NCBI GenBank assembly: GCA_000995965.1 | Contig: LBYD01000002.1 | Location: 328,697 to 392,696 of the forward strand | Origin: Candidatus Moranbacteria bacterium GW2011_GWC2_40_12 | GTDB taxonomy: Bacteria > Patescibacteria > Paceibacteria > Moranbacterales > UBA11712 | DNA length: 64,000 bases | Direction of reading: 5' to 3' | Shown here: piece after piece, positions 9,010 to 17,375 of the stretch | Position numbering within the stretch: the stretch's first letter is position 1 | How the letters are laid out: each line of letters begins with the position of its first letter | Translations under genes and position numbers: made by a program | Notes under the pieces: generated by a model | Databases searched by the model: none | Told to the model about the DNA's origin: nothing | What the model saw: only the letters and a program-made list of their open reading frames with translations

Positions 9010-10148
9010 TTGTTTAGCCTTAAGTTTGCGTCAGCTTCGAGATTTCTCCATGTATTATAAAACGGTTTGCGGTTTTTCGAAAATTCCCACTTGAAATATC
9101 CGGCGGCGGCGATCATCACGGCGTTGTCCATTGAGTATTTTGCATCTGGTATCTGATATTTTGTATTTGGCATAACTTCCTTTATTTTTTCACCCAATTG
9201 TTTTCTGAGTTCCTTGTTTGCCGAAACTCCTCCGCCGAGGAGGATCGTTTTCGGCTTGAATTTTTTGGCGGCTCGGATTGTTTTTGAAACCAGCACGTCA
9301 ATCACGGCTTGCTGAAACTCGGCGCAGAGTTCGCCGGTGATTTTTTTGCTTTTTAGAATTCGAGGATGGTCACGGACAGTATAAAGAAGGGCTGTTTTTA
9401 GCCCAGAAAAAGAAAAATTGAAATCAGGGGAATTGAGCATCGGTCTCGGCAAAGCTTGGCTTTGAGGAATTCCCGGGCGTTTAGTCGGGAAAGGGAAAAT
9501 CCGAGCTTTAGCCGATGTTTGGAATTTATCAGCATAAGCGGAGACTATTGGTCCTCCGGGATATCCCAATCCCAAAATCTTCGCCGCTTTGTCAAAGGCT
9601 TCTCCGGCTGCGTCGTCAAGTGTCTGTCCGACAATCCTGAAATCCATATGTTTTTTCATGAGAATCAGCTCCGTATGCCCGCCGGAAACGATTAGGGCCA
9701 AAATAGGGAACCTGATAAGGTTCGACCTTGAGGAATTTCCTGACGGATAGTCCGGAAAGGGAAAGGTCGAATCTTGCAAAAAATTCGAGTAAATATGACC
9801 AACCACGTGGTGAACTCCCACCAGCGGTTTTTTCCAGGCATAAGCCAGGGTTTTCGCCGCGTTTGTTCCGATGAGAAGCGCTGGAATAAGTCCGGGACCC
9901 TGTGTGACGGCGATCAAATCAACATTGTTTTGCCTGATTTTATTTTTCGCAATGATCTTTTTGAGGAGCAAGGGCAGATTTTTGAGGTGATCCCGGGCGG
10001 CAAGATTGGGGACGACGCCGCCGAACGGGGCGTGCGTTTTTGTTTGGGAAGAGACATAATCATCCATGACAAAAAAATTGCCCTTTTCCGCTTTCACGAG
10101 GGCAACAGCCGTGTCGTCGCAGGATGTTTCAATAGCAAGAATTTGCAT
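9006..10148 (-). CDS. tsaD: tRNA threonylcarbamoyladenosine biosynthesis protein TsaD
   Basis: A 380-aa ASKHA-fold protein needed for t6A37 in ANN-decoding tRNAs. The start at 10146-10148 gives the usual MQILAIETSCDDT; the open frame upstream is not part of the family. The metal site HHVVGH, SGGHTEL, and GGGVSANKELR are present. Two insertions are odd: about 20 residues before SGGHTEL and about 25 before the FSFSGLK motif. Both correspond exactly to copies of a palindromic DNA repeat (9714-9773 and 9451-9509), and both read FPFP in the peptide. They lie in surface loops of the known fold, so the enzyme is probably active. Confidence 0.95.
   Translation of the reverse strand: MQILAIETSCDDTAVALVKAEKGNFFVMDDYVSSQTKTHAPFGGVVPNLAARDHLKNLPLLLKKIIAKNKIRQNNVDLIAVTQGPGLIPALLIGTNAAKTLAYAWKKPLVGVHHVVGHIYSNFLQDSTFPFPDYPSGNSSRSNLIRFPILALIVSGGHTELILMKKHMDFRIVGQTLDDAAGEAFDKAAKILGLGYPGGPIVSAYADKFQTSAKARIFPFPTKRPGIPQSQALPRPMLNSPDFNFSFSGLKTALLYTVRDHPRILKSKKITGELCAEFQQAVIDVLVSKTIRAAKKFKPKTILLGGGVSANKELRKQLGEKIKEVMPNTKYQIPDAKYSMDNAVMIAAAGYFKWEFSKNRKPFYNTWRNLEADANLRLNK
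9451..9509 (-). repeat. palindromic element, copy A (inside tsaD)
   Basis: On the minus strand the arms AAAGCTCGG and CCAAGCTTT enclose an inner hairpin TTTCCCG/CGGGAA and the shared tail ATTCCTCAAAGCC. It is the same family as 9714-9773, 22415-22474 and 48789-48848, and is read as part of the TsaD protein. Confidence 0.88.
9714..9773 (-). repeat. palindromic element, copy B (inside tsaD)
   Basis: On the minus strand the outer arms are TTCGACC/GGTCGAA, with the core TTTCCCTTTCC and AAATTCCTCAAGG as in copy A. It is read in a different codon phase from copy A and adds about 20 residues to TsaD. Confidence 0.85.
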
Positions 10149-10260
10149 ATTCTCCAGTATAAAGCATTTTGTGTAAAGTATAAAGGTTTTTTCGCGCATT
10201 TTTCGCTGCTCGGGTTGACTCTTGGTCGGTTTTCCATTATTATTCAGCCCGTGGCTTTGT

Positions 10261-10332
10261 GCCGCTATCGTCTAGTGGTTAGGACAGCGGGTTTTCAATC
10301 CGTTAACCGGGGTTCGATTCCCCGTAGCGGTA
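10261..10332 (+). tRNA. tRNA-Glu (TTC)
   Basis: Plus-strand cloverleaf with D arm GTCTAGTGGTTAGGAC, anticodon loop TTTTCAA (TTC) and T arm CGGGG-TTCGATT-CCCCG. The first acceptor pair is G-T (GCCGCTA/TAGCGGT), which is unusual and could reflect insertion of the island at its 3' end. The antisense strand is read as the last residues of the serine recombinase. Confidence 0.93.
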
Positions 10333-11830
10333 CTAACAGCGATTTATTCGCGCCAAAAGTCTTGTTTAGTTCATATATAAGCCCCATTCGGGCGGTTCCA
10401 AATCCTTCGTCTCTTTTATACGAAATCCCCTCGGGAAATACCATTTTTTGGAACCTCGAATGTGATTGCGACAAATCCAGCCATTGCCTGCCAAGATCGC
10501 TGATAAAATTGTTAGCATAAGATAAAATCCCTTCAACATCAAATTGATCAATCCTTGTTTCGCTCAAGGATATTTTTGTTGCCACGATTTCATTTTCAAT
10601 TTCTTCTTTGCGTTCTTGAAATTCTTTCTGGCTGTATGATCCGTCTTCCCGCATTTCAAATATTCTCTTTCTTTTCCCATCCAAAATAGCAATTTGCCTT
10701 TCATATTTTTGGGCGTCCATTCTGAAATCTTTGCCCTTTTCCTCCCATAAGTCCAAAATTGTCGCTTTGAAGATTGCCAAAAACTTTTCTTTCGGTGTTC
10801 TTCGCTTGAGTTCGGCGACAAAATCTTCTTCCAGTTTCTTTTTGTTTATCGCTTTGCCATACATCGCACAATCTCTATTCCGGCAATGATAATATAAATA
10901 CTTTCCGCCGTTCCCAGTGGAACAGCTTCCCGTCAAAGGCATTCCGCAATGACCGCAAAGAACAGTCCGCTTGAGCGGGAAATTGGGATTCAATCGGTTG
11001 TGCTTCACTCTGTTTGATCTTCCCGATAAAATAATTTCGATTTTATGATATTCTTCTTTGGTTATCATAGGCTTATGGATTCCTCGAATTTCCTCTTTTG
11101 TCCACGGGTTCACTAGAATACCGGCGTAAAATTTCAAATGATTGCAAAATATCTTGCTCACGAATTGAGGACGGGTCTTTTTTCCTCGTATTTTGCTTAA
11201 TCCCAGCTTATCAAATAGATTCAGCATCTCCGCTTGCGAATAGAGCCCTTTGGAAAATTCTTTCAGCCCCTTTTGAATAATGGGGAATATTTCTTCGTGC
11301 GGTTTGTCGGGTTCGTTTTTCTTTTCGCCCCTTTTCTTGGTTTGCGGGCTAATATAGCCAATTGGCGGTTGCCACGGATTTATTCCTTGATTCAACCTCG
11401 AAATCATTCCGTCAACACATCTTTGTTTTCTCACGGCATTGTCAAATTCAGCACTGCCAGCCAGCACCGTTTCAACGAATTTCTCGGCTGGATTATTGCC
11501 AATCGGTTCCGAAACAGAATTGAGCGTAGCCCCATAATCAAGAAGCATTTTTCGCACGTAAAAATGATCTTCCGTATTTCTCGCGAAGCGATCCACCTTG
11601 TAGACTACAAAAGCGTCAATCTTGCCTTTGTTTTTCCGGCAAAATTCAATAGCTCGCAAAAACTCGGCTCGATCCGCCGTCTTGGCTGAAGCCCCTTCTT
11701 CTCGGAAAACAGCCAAGACTTCAATGCCTCGATCTTTGCAGAAATTCCGGCAAAGCTCCTCTTGATGTTCGAGAGAAGTGCCTTTGACTTGCTCCTCGCT
11801 TGATACTCTTGTATAGATTATGCCTTTCAT
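10295..11830 (-). CDS. large serine recombinase (site-specific integrase)
   Basis: A 511-aa protein with an N-terminal resolvase catalytic domain (IYTRVSSEEQ carries the nucleophile Ser; the arginines lie in DRFARN and nearby), a recombinase domain, a zinc ribbon (CGHCGMPL then CRNRDC) and a C-terminal coiled coil (about 370-440). It would integrate or excise DNA at short att sites. Its reading frame runs into the antisense of tRNA-Glu and ends GIEPRLTD, which shows that the gene abuts the junction of the island with the chromosome; the native C-terminus may have differed. A pseudoknot-forming leader lies just upstream of the start. Confidence 0.9.
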   Translation of the reverse strand: MKGIIYTRVSSEEQVKGTSLEHQEELCRNFCKDRGIEVLAVFREEGASAKTADRAEFLRAIEFCRKNKGKIDAFVVYKVDRFARNTEDHFYVRKMLLDYGATLNSVSEPIGNNPAEKFVETVLAGSAEFDNAVRKQRCVDGMISRLNQGINPWQPPIGYISPQTKKRGEKKNEPDKPHEEIFPIIQKGLKEFSKGLYSQAEMLNLFDKLGLSKIRGKKTRPQFVSKIFCNHLKFYAGILVNPWTKEEIRGIHKPMITKEEYHKIEIILSGRSNRVKHNRLNPNFPLKRTVLCGHCGMPLTGSCSTGNGGKYLYYHCRNRDCAMYGKAINKKKLEEDFVAELKRRTPKEKFLAIFKATILDLWEEKGKDFRMDAQKYERQIAILDGKRKRIFEMREDGSYSQKEFQERKEEIENEIVATKISLSETRIDQFDVEGILSYANNFISDLGRQWLDLSQSHSRFQKMVFPEGISYKRDEGFGTARMGLIYELNKTFGANKSLLVPLRGIEPRLTD

Positions 11831-11847
11831 TTTTTTTATAACTAAAA

Positions 11848-11942
11848 GGACGGTTCTGGTGAATCCAACAAACTAAAAGCCTGTTAGCAGAACCGCCCAT
11901 TTAGTCGGACGATAATGGCTTTTAGTATTTCATTGGATTCAC
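11848..11942 (-). promoter_or_regulatory. pseudoknot leader of the serine recombinase
   Basis: On the minus strand GTGAATCCAA pairs with TTGGATTCAC (10 bp), inside it CTAAAAGCC pairs with GGCTTTTAG (9-10 bp), and the loop segment GGGCGGTTCTG pairs with CAGAACCGTCC located after the outer stem (10 of 11 bp). This crossing arrangement is an H-type pseudoknot. It ends about 17 nt before the recombinase ATG. It could be a translational regulator or a structured recombination site. Confidence 0.7.
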
Positions 11943-11963
11943 ACTTATATCATAGGCGAAATT

Positions 11964-13106
11964 TCAATCTTGAGCAAGATTATCAGCTATATTCCGCAAA
12001 TATTCCGCAAATTCCTTTTTATTCGAGTTTACTGCTATATTCCCTAAAATCTTTTCGCTTTTTTCATTATTAAGTTTAATACCCTGCACAATTTCAATTT
12101 GTCTATCCTCGGCAATTTTTCCATAGCCGTATGATCCAAAAGTCGTTCCAACATCATTATGTCCCAAATTTTGACTGATTGCCTTTTTTTGTTCTTCGGT
12201 TAAGGGACTTTGAATAAACTCTTTTACTATCAAATCCCGAAATATATGGGGTTTATAATACGGAACACCGGCTTTGATAAATCTTTTTTCAAGTATTTTT
12301 CTCACGGAACTGCCGCTTTTCCAAAAAATCGGTTCAATTTCTCCCGTGCTAAAGTAGCAAATATTTTCGGCTCCTTGCTCTTTTTTGGTCGCGGGGAAAA
12401 TCGGATCATCCGGTTTGAATTTTTTTTCTTTGACTAAATAATCATACCAACTCGTGAAATAATCCAAGGGCTTTGCAAACGAAAGAGGAACAAGAGCAGT
12501 TGTTATTCTTTTGCGAAGCTTGGTTTTTATCTCAAAATTTGGATCTTGATCAATGACCAGCTTATTTCTATCAAAACTTTTTATCGGCAAGCTTATCAGT
12601 GCGGAAAGCCTGATTCCAGAAAGATAAAGCAAGGATATTATAGCTCTATCCCTATTATCAACGTCATTCTTCACCTCAATACTCTCAATAACCGTCTTTA
12701 TTTCTTCCACCGTTGGAACATTCTTTTTTTTGCTTTGAATAGCCGCTCTGGTTTCGTTTCTTGAAAGCTTCAAGCAATTGATAAATGACGGGTTGATTCT
12801 TGATCTGTATTTCGGTTGCAAGGCTAACCATTCGAAAAATGATCGTAGCAGCCTCAAAATGTTATAGGCGTAGCTTAGGCTTATTTTTTCTTCCGTGTTT
12901 TTCTTTTTCCTATTTTTCAACCAATCTCGAAATTCAACCGCTTGTTTTTTGTTGAAATTGGAAAAGTCGGCATTTTTCGTGAAATCCTGCCAATTCAAAA
13001 TAGATTTTTCGAAAGCGGCGATTGAATCTTCCGAAAATCTTTCAATGTCTCTCAAATACTCAAAATAATCTCTTTTCGCCATTTCATTTTTTTGCAATGT
13101 GTTCAT
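11964..13106 (-). CDS. tyrosine recombinase / phage-type integrase
   Basis: A 380-aa integrase. The N-terminal SAM-like core-binding domain (about 10-110) is followed by a catalytic domain with SGIRLSALISL (Arg I), HIFRDLIVKEF (His-x-x-Arg), NLGHNDVGTTFGSYGY (His/Trp position and Tyr nucleophile). It lies in the same strand and island as the serine recombinase. Which of the two mobilises the island cannot be told from sequence. Two possible starts (residues 1 and 9) exist; the first is used. Confidence 0.88.
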   Translation of the reverse strand: MNTLQKNEMAKRDYFEYLRDIERFSEDSIAAFEKSILNWQDFTKNADFSNFNKKQAVEFRDWLKNRKKKNTEEKISLSYAYNILRLLRSFFEWLALQPKYRSRINPSFINCLKLSRNETRAAIQSKKKNVPTVEEIKTVIESIEVKNDVDNRDRAIISLLYLSGIRLSALISLPIKSFDRNKLVIDQDPNFEIKTKLRKRITTALVPLSFAKPLDYFTSWYDYLVKEKKFKPDDPIFPATKKEQGAENICYFSTGEIEPIFWKSGSSVRKILEKRFIKAGVPYYKPHIFRDLIVKEFIQSPLTEEQKKAISQNLGHNDVGTTFGSYGYGKIAEDRQIEIVQGIKLNNEKSEKILGNIAVNSNKKEFAEYLRNIADNLAQD

Positions 13107-13184
13107 TTAGTTTAATTTAATTAATTGTTATATGTGGACATTTAAGCGTATAGAAATGTAATTATATAATCCCTTTGATAGACA

Positions 13185-13568
13185 CTACACAAAGAGGTTG
13201 ATTTTTTTATTGCAGAACTCACATAACCCCGTTTTTATTTGCTGGCTTCTATTCTGTTTTCCGATCTTTTTGCCGGTCATTTGAATTTTCTCACTCCCTG
13301 ATATTGCTTTTACCGCCTTTTTGCACGTGAAGCAAAAATATTCATTTTCCCCAAGCTCAACTTTGTTTTTTGCCCGCTTTTTATCAAGAAACTCTTTCAG
13401 ATCATCACCCATAACCAATAGGGGCTTTGCTGTTGGATCAAGAACTTTCAACCCGACTTTTGTCCACCGGAAACAAGATTTCTTGTTTATGCCCAGAAGA
13501 TTCGATATTTCTTGGACGGAGTAAGAGTGTCTTGTTTTTATAAGTTTTGTATTATATCTGCCGGACAT
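13185..13568 (-). CDS. HTH and zinc-ribbon small protein (excisionase-like)
   Basis: A 127-aa protein. Residues about 15-62 form a MerR/excisionase-type helix-turn-helix (YSVQEISNLLGINKKSCFRW). The C-terminal half has two CxxC pairs (CFTC at about 79-82 and CEFC at about 116-119), a likely zinc ribbon. A DNA-binding regulator or recombination directionality factor for the neighbouring recombinases is inferred from position; it is not proven. Confidence 0.6.
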   Translation of the reverse strand: MSGRYNTKLIKTRHSYSVQEISNLLGINKKSCFRWTKVGLKVLDPTAKPLLVMGDDLKEFLDKKRAKNKVELGENEYFCFTCKKAVKAISGSEKIQMTGKKIGKQNRSQQIKTGLCEFCNKKINLFV

Positions 13569-13596
13569 TGTGATTTTGCATATAATTTTAATCTCC

Positions 13597-13746
13597 TTAA
13601 TCGTCTATCTTGATCCCTTTTTCCTCTTGCCATTTTTCAAAGATTATCTCGGCAAGCGAACGAAACTCGTCTCTGATTTGGGCGATTTCTTCATCGGAGT
13701 AATTTGGATCATTTAGCAATTCTTTGACTTGCTGAATCGTGAGCAT
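13597..13746 (-). CDS. 49-aa acidic small protein
   Basis: An ORF beginning MLTIQQVKELLNDP and ending GIKIDD, predicted all-helical and acidic. It starts 4 nt past the stop of the DUF5659-like gene and ends 28 nt before the HTH gene start, so it sits in the same minus-strand operon. I do not recognise a family. Its tight spacing and uninterrupted frame support it as real. Confidence 0.6.
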   Translation of the reverse strand: MLTIQQVKELLNDPNYSDEEIAQIRDEFRSLAEIIFEKWQEEKGIKIDD

Positions 13747-13750
13747 CGGG

Positions 13751-14002
13751 TTAGTTATAAATTCGCCGTTTTATGTCTTTTTGGATTGCTTGAAACTTAT
13801 TCGGCTCGATCAAGAGGCGACTGTTATAAAAATCATTAAGTAATTTATCCGTGTTGCCGGTTTTCTTGATCGCGAAAATGCACCGCGAAGAATCGGCTTT
13901 ATCAACTTCTTGCAAGATATGATCGAAATATACAAGAACGCTACATATCAGCAGATCGGATGTTTGATAATAATTTTCCTGTCGTTCTTTTTTAATCGTC
14001 AT
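13751..14002 (-). CDS. DUF5659-like small protein
   Basis: An 83-aa protein beginning MTIKKERQENYYQTSDL. The pattern YYQTSDL, then a CIFAIKK strand, then DFYNSRLLIEPNKF and the terminal KDIKRRIYN resembles the DUF5659 family seen in small mobile elements. The start is placed at the internal Met at residue 11 of the longer open frame, which matches that family. Function unknown; in the island operon with the 49-aa and HTH proteins. Confidence 0.6.
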   Translation of the reverse strand: MTIKKERQENYYQTSDLLICSVLVYFDHILQEVDKADSSRCIFAIKKTGNTDKLLNDFYNSRLLIEPNKFQAIQKDIKRRIYN

Positions 14003-14097
14003 AATTTTAATTTCTGGGAATGCTTCTTGCACAAAAAAACCATACCTACAGTATGGATCATTTATAATTTTAATCTTGAACTTTAGACTAGATTGGA

Positions 14098-15408
14098 CTA
14101 CTTCGGACTATTTTTACTATGGGCTAATTCCAACTCTTTTAAGAGAATCGTTTCTTTTATGCCCCTATAATCAAGTTCACTTTTCGAAACATTTTGATTG
14201 AACATTAAAGCAGTTTTTCCTCTTTTGGGGAAAAATAATTTTAAAATTTCTCCCTTAAAGCCAAGAGCATTGAAAATTGCGATGAATCTCTTTTTTCCGA
14301 TTTCTTCCTTGATTCTTTGTGGTAGTTCACTTCTTTTTATTTCTCTGTTTGGATTTTCAAGCAAATAAAGAAAAAATTCTAAGTTGCTTCCGATTGCATA
14401 CGGCTTACTAATCAAATAAGTTTCGTTTACCCAAATTTCTCTGTCCTTGACTGATAGATTGTAGTAGTCGCGCTCTCGGGAAATATCAGCTTTAAGTTGC
14501 ATTTTTTCCAGTGTTTTTTCCAATTCCTTCTTCTTAAACTCTCTAAGCTTGTTGAGCTTCACATCAGAAAAACTGAATTTTGTTCCTCCTGAATAATTTC
14601 CCCTTCCCCATTCTTCAAAACAACCTGCCTCTTTTAGCTTATTGAAATAAGCTTCCAGCATCCGCGAATCATCCATTCTGTCCTCGAAGTTAAAATAGTA
14701 ATAATCAATGGTTATGCCGGTCGCGTTATTTGTCTGGGACTGAAATTCGAATTTTTCAATGATTATGTCCAAGGCGTGATTGTATTTATCTTGTGAAGAG
14801 GCGAGGATTCTGTTGTGCTTTAGGCTTTGTCGATGCTGTCTTTCACTCTTCTTACTTTGAGTCTCAATCTGTCCTCGCAATAAGGCAAGTTCTATATTTT
14901 TTTCAATCGGCAGTATTGGTTTTCTAGTTAAAACATCATCATAACCCAAATCATAAACTGTTTTTTGTTCTGGTATTTTAAACGAGGACTCTTTTTCTCT
15001 CTCTGTATGGAGATTTTTTTCATTAATCTTTTTTAAATTTTCATAATCTTTCCATCTATCATCATAAATTTTTTCTAATCCTGAAAAGAATTTAACAAAG
15101 CGTTCTGGATCTAATGAAATTTCCACAATTCGCTCTCTAAACGCATCGTCCCTATATTCAAAAGATGTGATTTGTTTGCACTCCTGGAGATATTGCAGCG
15201 CCTTATATCTTAAATCTCCGAGTGTCTTGTCCGAAAAAGCTTGTTGGGTAAAAACGAGAGCCAAGGACGCATCAAAATTTTTTGCAATTGCATCAATAGA
15301 AACTTTTTCTTTTGGGAGAATATCCAATTCACTGCTTATTGCTCTGGTGGTGTCGTATAGCGCTGCGAAATTGAGCAAATTGAGTTCGCTTGGCGATTTT
15401 ATTTCCAT
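14098..15408 (-). CDS. unknown 436-aa island protein
   Basis: I do not recognise this protein. It is soluble, charged and largely helical: residues about 125-215 and 290-325 are Lys/Glu-rich and likely coiled coil, and the last 100 residues (SKPYAIGSNLEFFLYLLEN onward) look like a winged-helix domain. It could be a plasmid- or element-type replication or regulatory protein; that is inference from its place next to the integrases. Start chosen at the Met beginning MEIKSPSELNLLN; the frame is open 18 codons further upstream. Confidence 0.6.
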   Translation of the reverse strand: MEIKSPSELNLLNFAALYDTTRAISSELDILPKEKVSIDAIAKNFDASLALVFTQQAFSDKTLGDLRYKALQYLQECKQITSFEYRDDAFRERIVEISLDPERFVKFFSGLEKIYDDRWKDYENLKKINEKNLHTEREKESSFKIPEQKTVYDLGYDDVLTRKPILPIEKNIELALLRGQIETQSKKSERQHRQSLKHNRILASSQDKYNHALDIIIEKFEFQSQTNNATGITIDYYYFNFEDRMDDSRMLEAYFNKLKEAGCFEEWGRGNYSGGTKFSFSDVKLNKLREFKKKELEKTLEKMQLKADISRERDYYNLSVKDREIWVNETYLISKPYAIGSNLEFFLYLLENPNREIKRSELPQRIKEEIGKKRFIAIFNALGFKGEILKLFFPKRGKTALMFNQNVSKSELDYRGIKETILLKELELAHSKNSPK

Positions 15409-15502
15409 AGTAATTCTAATCTTAATTTCCTTTATTTTACGCCGAATAAGACAGAAAATCAAGGGGAATTTGCATATTTAAGCGAAAAGGGGTAATCTAA
15501 AA

Positions 15503-15643
15503 TTGTTCACCTAAAACAGAATTTTTGTGAGGAGAAACTGCTTATTCTATCCGATTACGGGTAGCAATGGGCAGTCGAGTTCCATAATCGGACTCTCCTC
15601 ACGGATTGTCTGTTATGGGTGAACAGCTCGGCTGTCCTTTTTT
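15503..15643 (+). ncRNA. candidate structured non-coding RNA
   Basis: About 140 nt with three nested perfect stems: TTGTTCACC/GGTGAACAG (15503-15511 with 15618-15626; one T-G pair), GTGAGGAGA/TCTCCTCAC (15527-15535 with 15594-15602) and TCCGATTA/TAATCGGA (15550-15557 with 15585-15592). ACTGC (15537-15541) can also pair with GCAGT (15571-15575) inside the innermost loop, a pseudoknot. It ends in a T-run terminator. I recognise no known family (6S, SRP, tmRNA and RNase P were considered). It sits between divergent halves of the island. Confidence 0.6.
15622..15643 (+). terminator. terminator of the candidate ncRNA
   Basis: AACAGC-TCG-GCTGT followed by CCTTTTTT. The 5' arm shares bases with the closing stem of the RNA, so the two folds compete, as in an attenuator. 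Confidence 0.7.
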
Positions 15644-15837
15644 GATAGATCCGTCTGATAAAAATGAAGATTAATATAATGGATTGGTTAAAAAGCAATA
15701 GATTATATTTCTCAATGGCAGTCATTTTTTTGGCTGTTTTTTATAATTTTTCTTGTTGTGGAAAAAGCTTTATAAAAGGGATAAATTATCCGTAATACGG
15801 ATTTATTACGGACAGACCATGTAATATTAGAAGTGAT

Positions 15838-16380
15838 ATGTATTGCAAAAAATGTGGGAATGAAATAAAAGATTCTGCTAACTTCTGTAGAAATTGCGGG
15901 ACAAAAATAGATGTTGCTGAATACAGACCTCTAATTCGAGTCAATTTTTATAGTGAAGATTGGACAAGAAGAAGGGTTTTTGCCATTGCTTCAATGCCAT
16001 ATTATGACGTAATGGCGGATGAAAATTTTATATATTTCATCAAACTCCCAAAATATGACTCTAGCCTAGTGGGGTTAATAGTTGGTTTACTGTTATTTAA
16101 TATTATTGGTGCGTTCATTGGAGCATCAATCGGAAGCTCAAGCGATGCGAAAAAAAGAGGATTATATAGGGCAGCTTGGATTGATTCTGGAAACAAGATA
16201 ATTTCAAATGATTTTGCAAAAGACATTCAGATCAAAATTCCAATAAATGAAGCAAGAGAATTATTGACTCTAAAAAAACATCAGATATTTTTTTCCAATG
16301 GAAAAGAAAAATTTGTGTTGAGGAAGAACAAGGGTGAAGTCGAGAGATTAAATAATTTCTTACAAAGTGATGTTTTGTGA
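15838..16380 (+). CDS. zinc-ribbon membrane protein
   Basis: A 180-aa protein. The N-terminus is a zinc ribbon with two CxxC pairs (CKKC at 3-6 and CRNC at 17-20). A hydrophobic, Gly-rich hairpin (about 76-98, GLIVGLLLFNIIGAFIGASIG) could span or dip into the membrane. The C-terminal domain ends in a KHQIFFSNGKEKFVLRK strand pair. Function unknown. It opens an eight-gene plus-strand operon and overlaps the next gene by 14 nt. Confidence 0.75.
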   Translation: MYCKKCGNEIKDSANFCRNCGTKIDVAEYRPLIRVNFYSEDWTRRRVFAIASMPYYDVMADENFIYFIKLPKYDSSLVGLIVGLLLFNIIGAFIGASIGSSSDAKKRGLYRAAWIDSGNKIISNDFAKDIQIKIPINEARELLTLKKHQIFFSNGKEKFVLRKNKGEVERLNNFLQSDVL

Positions 16381-17371
16381 AAAATGTGGTAATAAATTAA
16401 CAGCAGATTCGAAGTTTTGCGATAGTTGTGGGTTTAGTATCTCGGATAATTCTTTTTCTGCGACTAGTGATTTAAATCATCAAAATATTGAAGCCAATAA
16501 GCATAATAAGAAAGTGCTTATTATATTTTTTTCAGTTCTAGCTATATTTTTTATTTTTATTATTTATTTAGATTCTTCTGATAATCCAACTCCAAAAGAA
16601 GAGCAAATAAACAATCCCAGCATCGAAAGTCTGAATTCTTTAGATAAACAGCAAAGTGATAGAAAAGCAAAGCAAGCAAAGGCGGACGCATACGAAAATA
16701 TATCTGCGGCTGTTGTAAACATCCTGTGTCCATATTCAAACGAATTATTTAGTATTGATAGTGATGGGACTGGAGGATCGGGAACGATTATAGACGCAAG
16801 CGGTTTGGTTGTTTCAAATTCTCATATAATTCCGCAAGACCAGAAAAACTTGAATATAACAGAGGATGGATGCTTTGTAATATTGCCAGATATCAAAACT
16901 GGAGCACCAAAAGAAATATATCTTGCAAAACCGCTGGTATTTAATGATTTGAGTGATAAATATGATTTAGCCTTTTTGACTATTTACGATGTTTATACCG
17001 ATGAGAATGGTCAACAATATGGAAAATATCCAAAAGAGCTTCCAGTATTTGATGATACCGGACTTTGCAAAGAAGAACAGATTAAGCTTGGTGAAAGCGT
17101 TAGGATTATCGGTTATCCCATATCAAGCGGAGGATATAATTTGACAATTACAGACGGCATTGTTAGTAGTTTTTCAGATGATGGATTGATTCTAACATCT
17201 GCAAAAATTGACCAAGGAAATTCAGGTGGACTGGCAATTGATAAGGATGGGTGCATGTTGGGAATCCCATCATCAGTTAGCAGGGGTCAATATGAAAATT
17301 TAGGTGTAATTATTCCAGCGAGCTCTATGAATGATTTCATTAAAGAGATAGAAAAAATATTAAATCAATAA
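16367..17371 (+). CDS. membrane-anchored trypsin-like serine protease with N-terminal zinc ribbon
   Basis: A 334-aa protein with a zinc ribbon (CEKC 4-7, CDSC 18-21), one transmembrane helix (about 50-68), a charged linker and an S1C/DegP-like protease domain (about 105-330). The triad is intact: His153 (SNSHII), Asp200 (KYDLAFL) and Ser286 (DQGNSGG). No PDZ domain follows. The topology suggests a cytoplasmic ribbon and an extracellular protease. It may process the secreted and lipoprotein products of the same operon; that is inference. Confidence 0.82.
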   Translation: MMFCEKCGNKLTADSKFCDSCGFSISDNSFSATSDLNHQNIEANKHNKKVLIIFFSVLAIFFIFIIYLDSSDNPTPKEEQINNPSIESLNSLDKQQSDRKAKQAKADAYENISAAVVNILCPYSNELFSIDSDGTGGSGTIIDASGLVVSNSHIIPQDQKNLNITEDGCFVILPDIKTGAPKEIYLAKPLVFNDLSDKYDLAFLTIYDVYTDENGQQYGKYPKELPVFDDTGLCKEEQIKLGESVRIIGYPISSGGYNLTITDGIVSSFSDDGLILTSAKIDQGNSGGLAIDKDGCMLGIPSSVSRGQYENLGVIIPASSMNDFIKEIEKILNQ

Positions 17372-17375
17372 TAGT

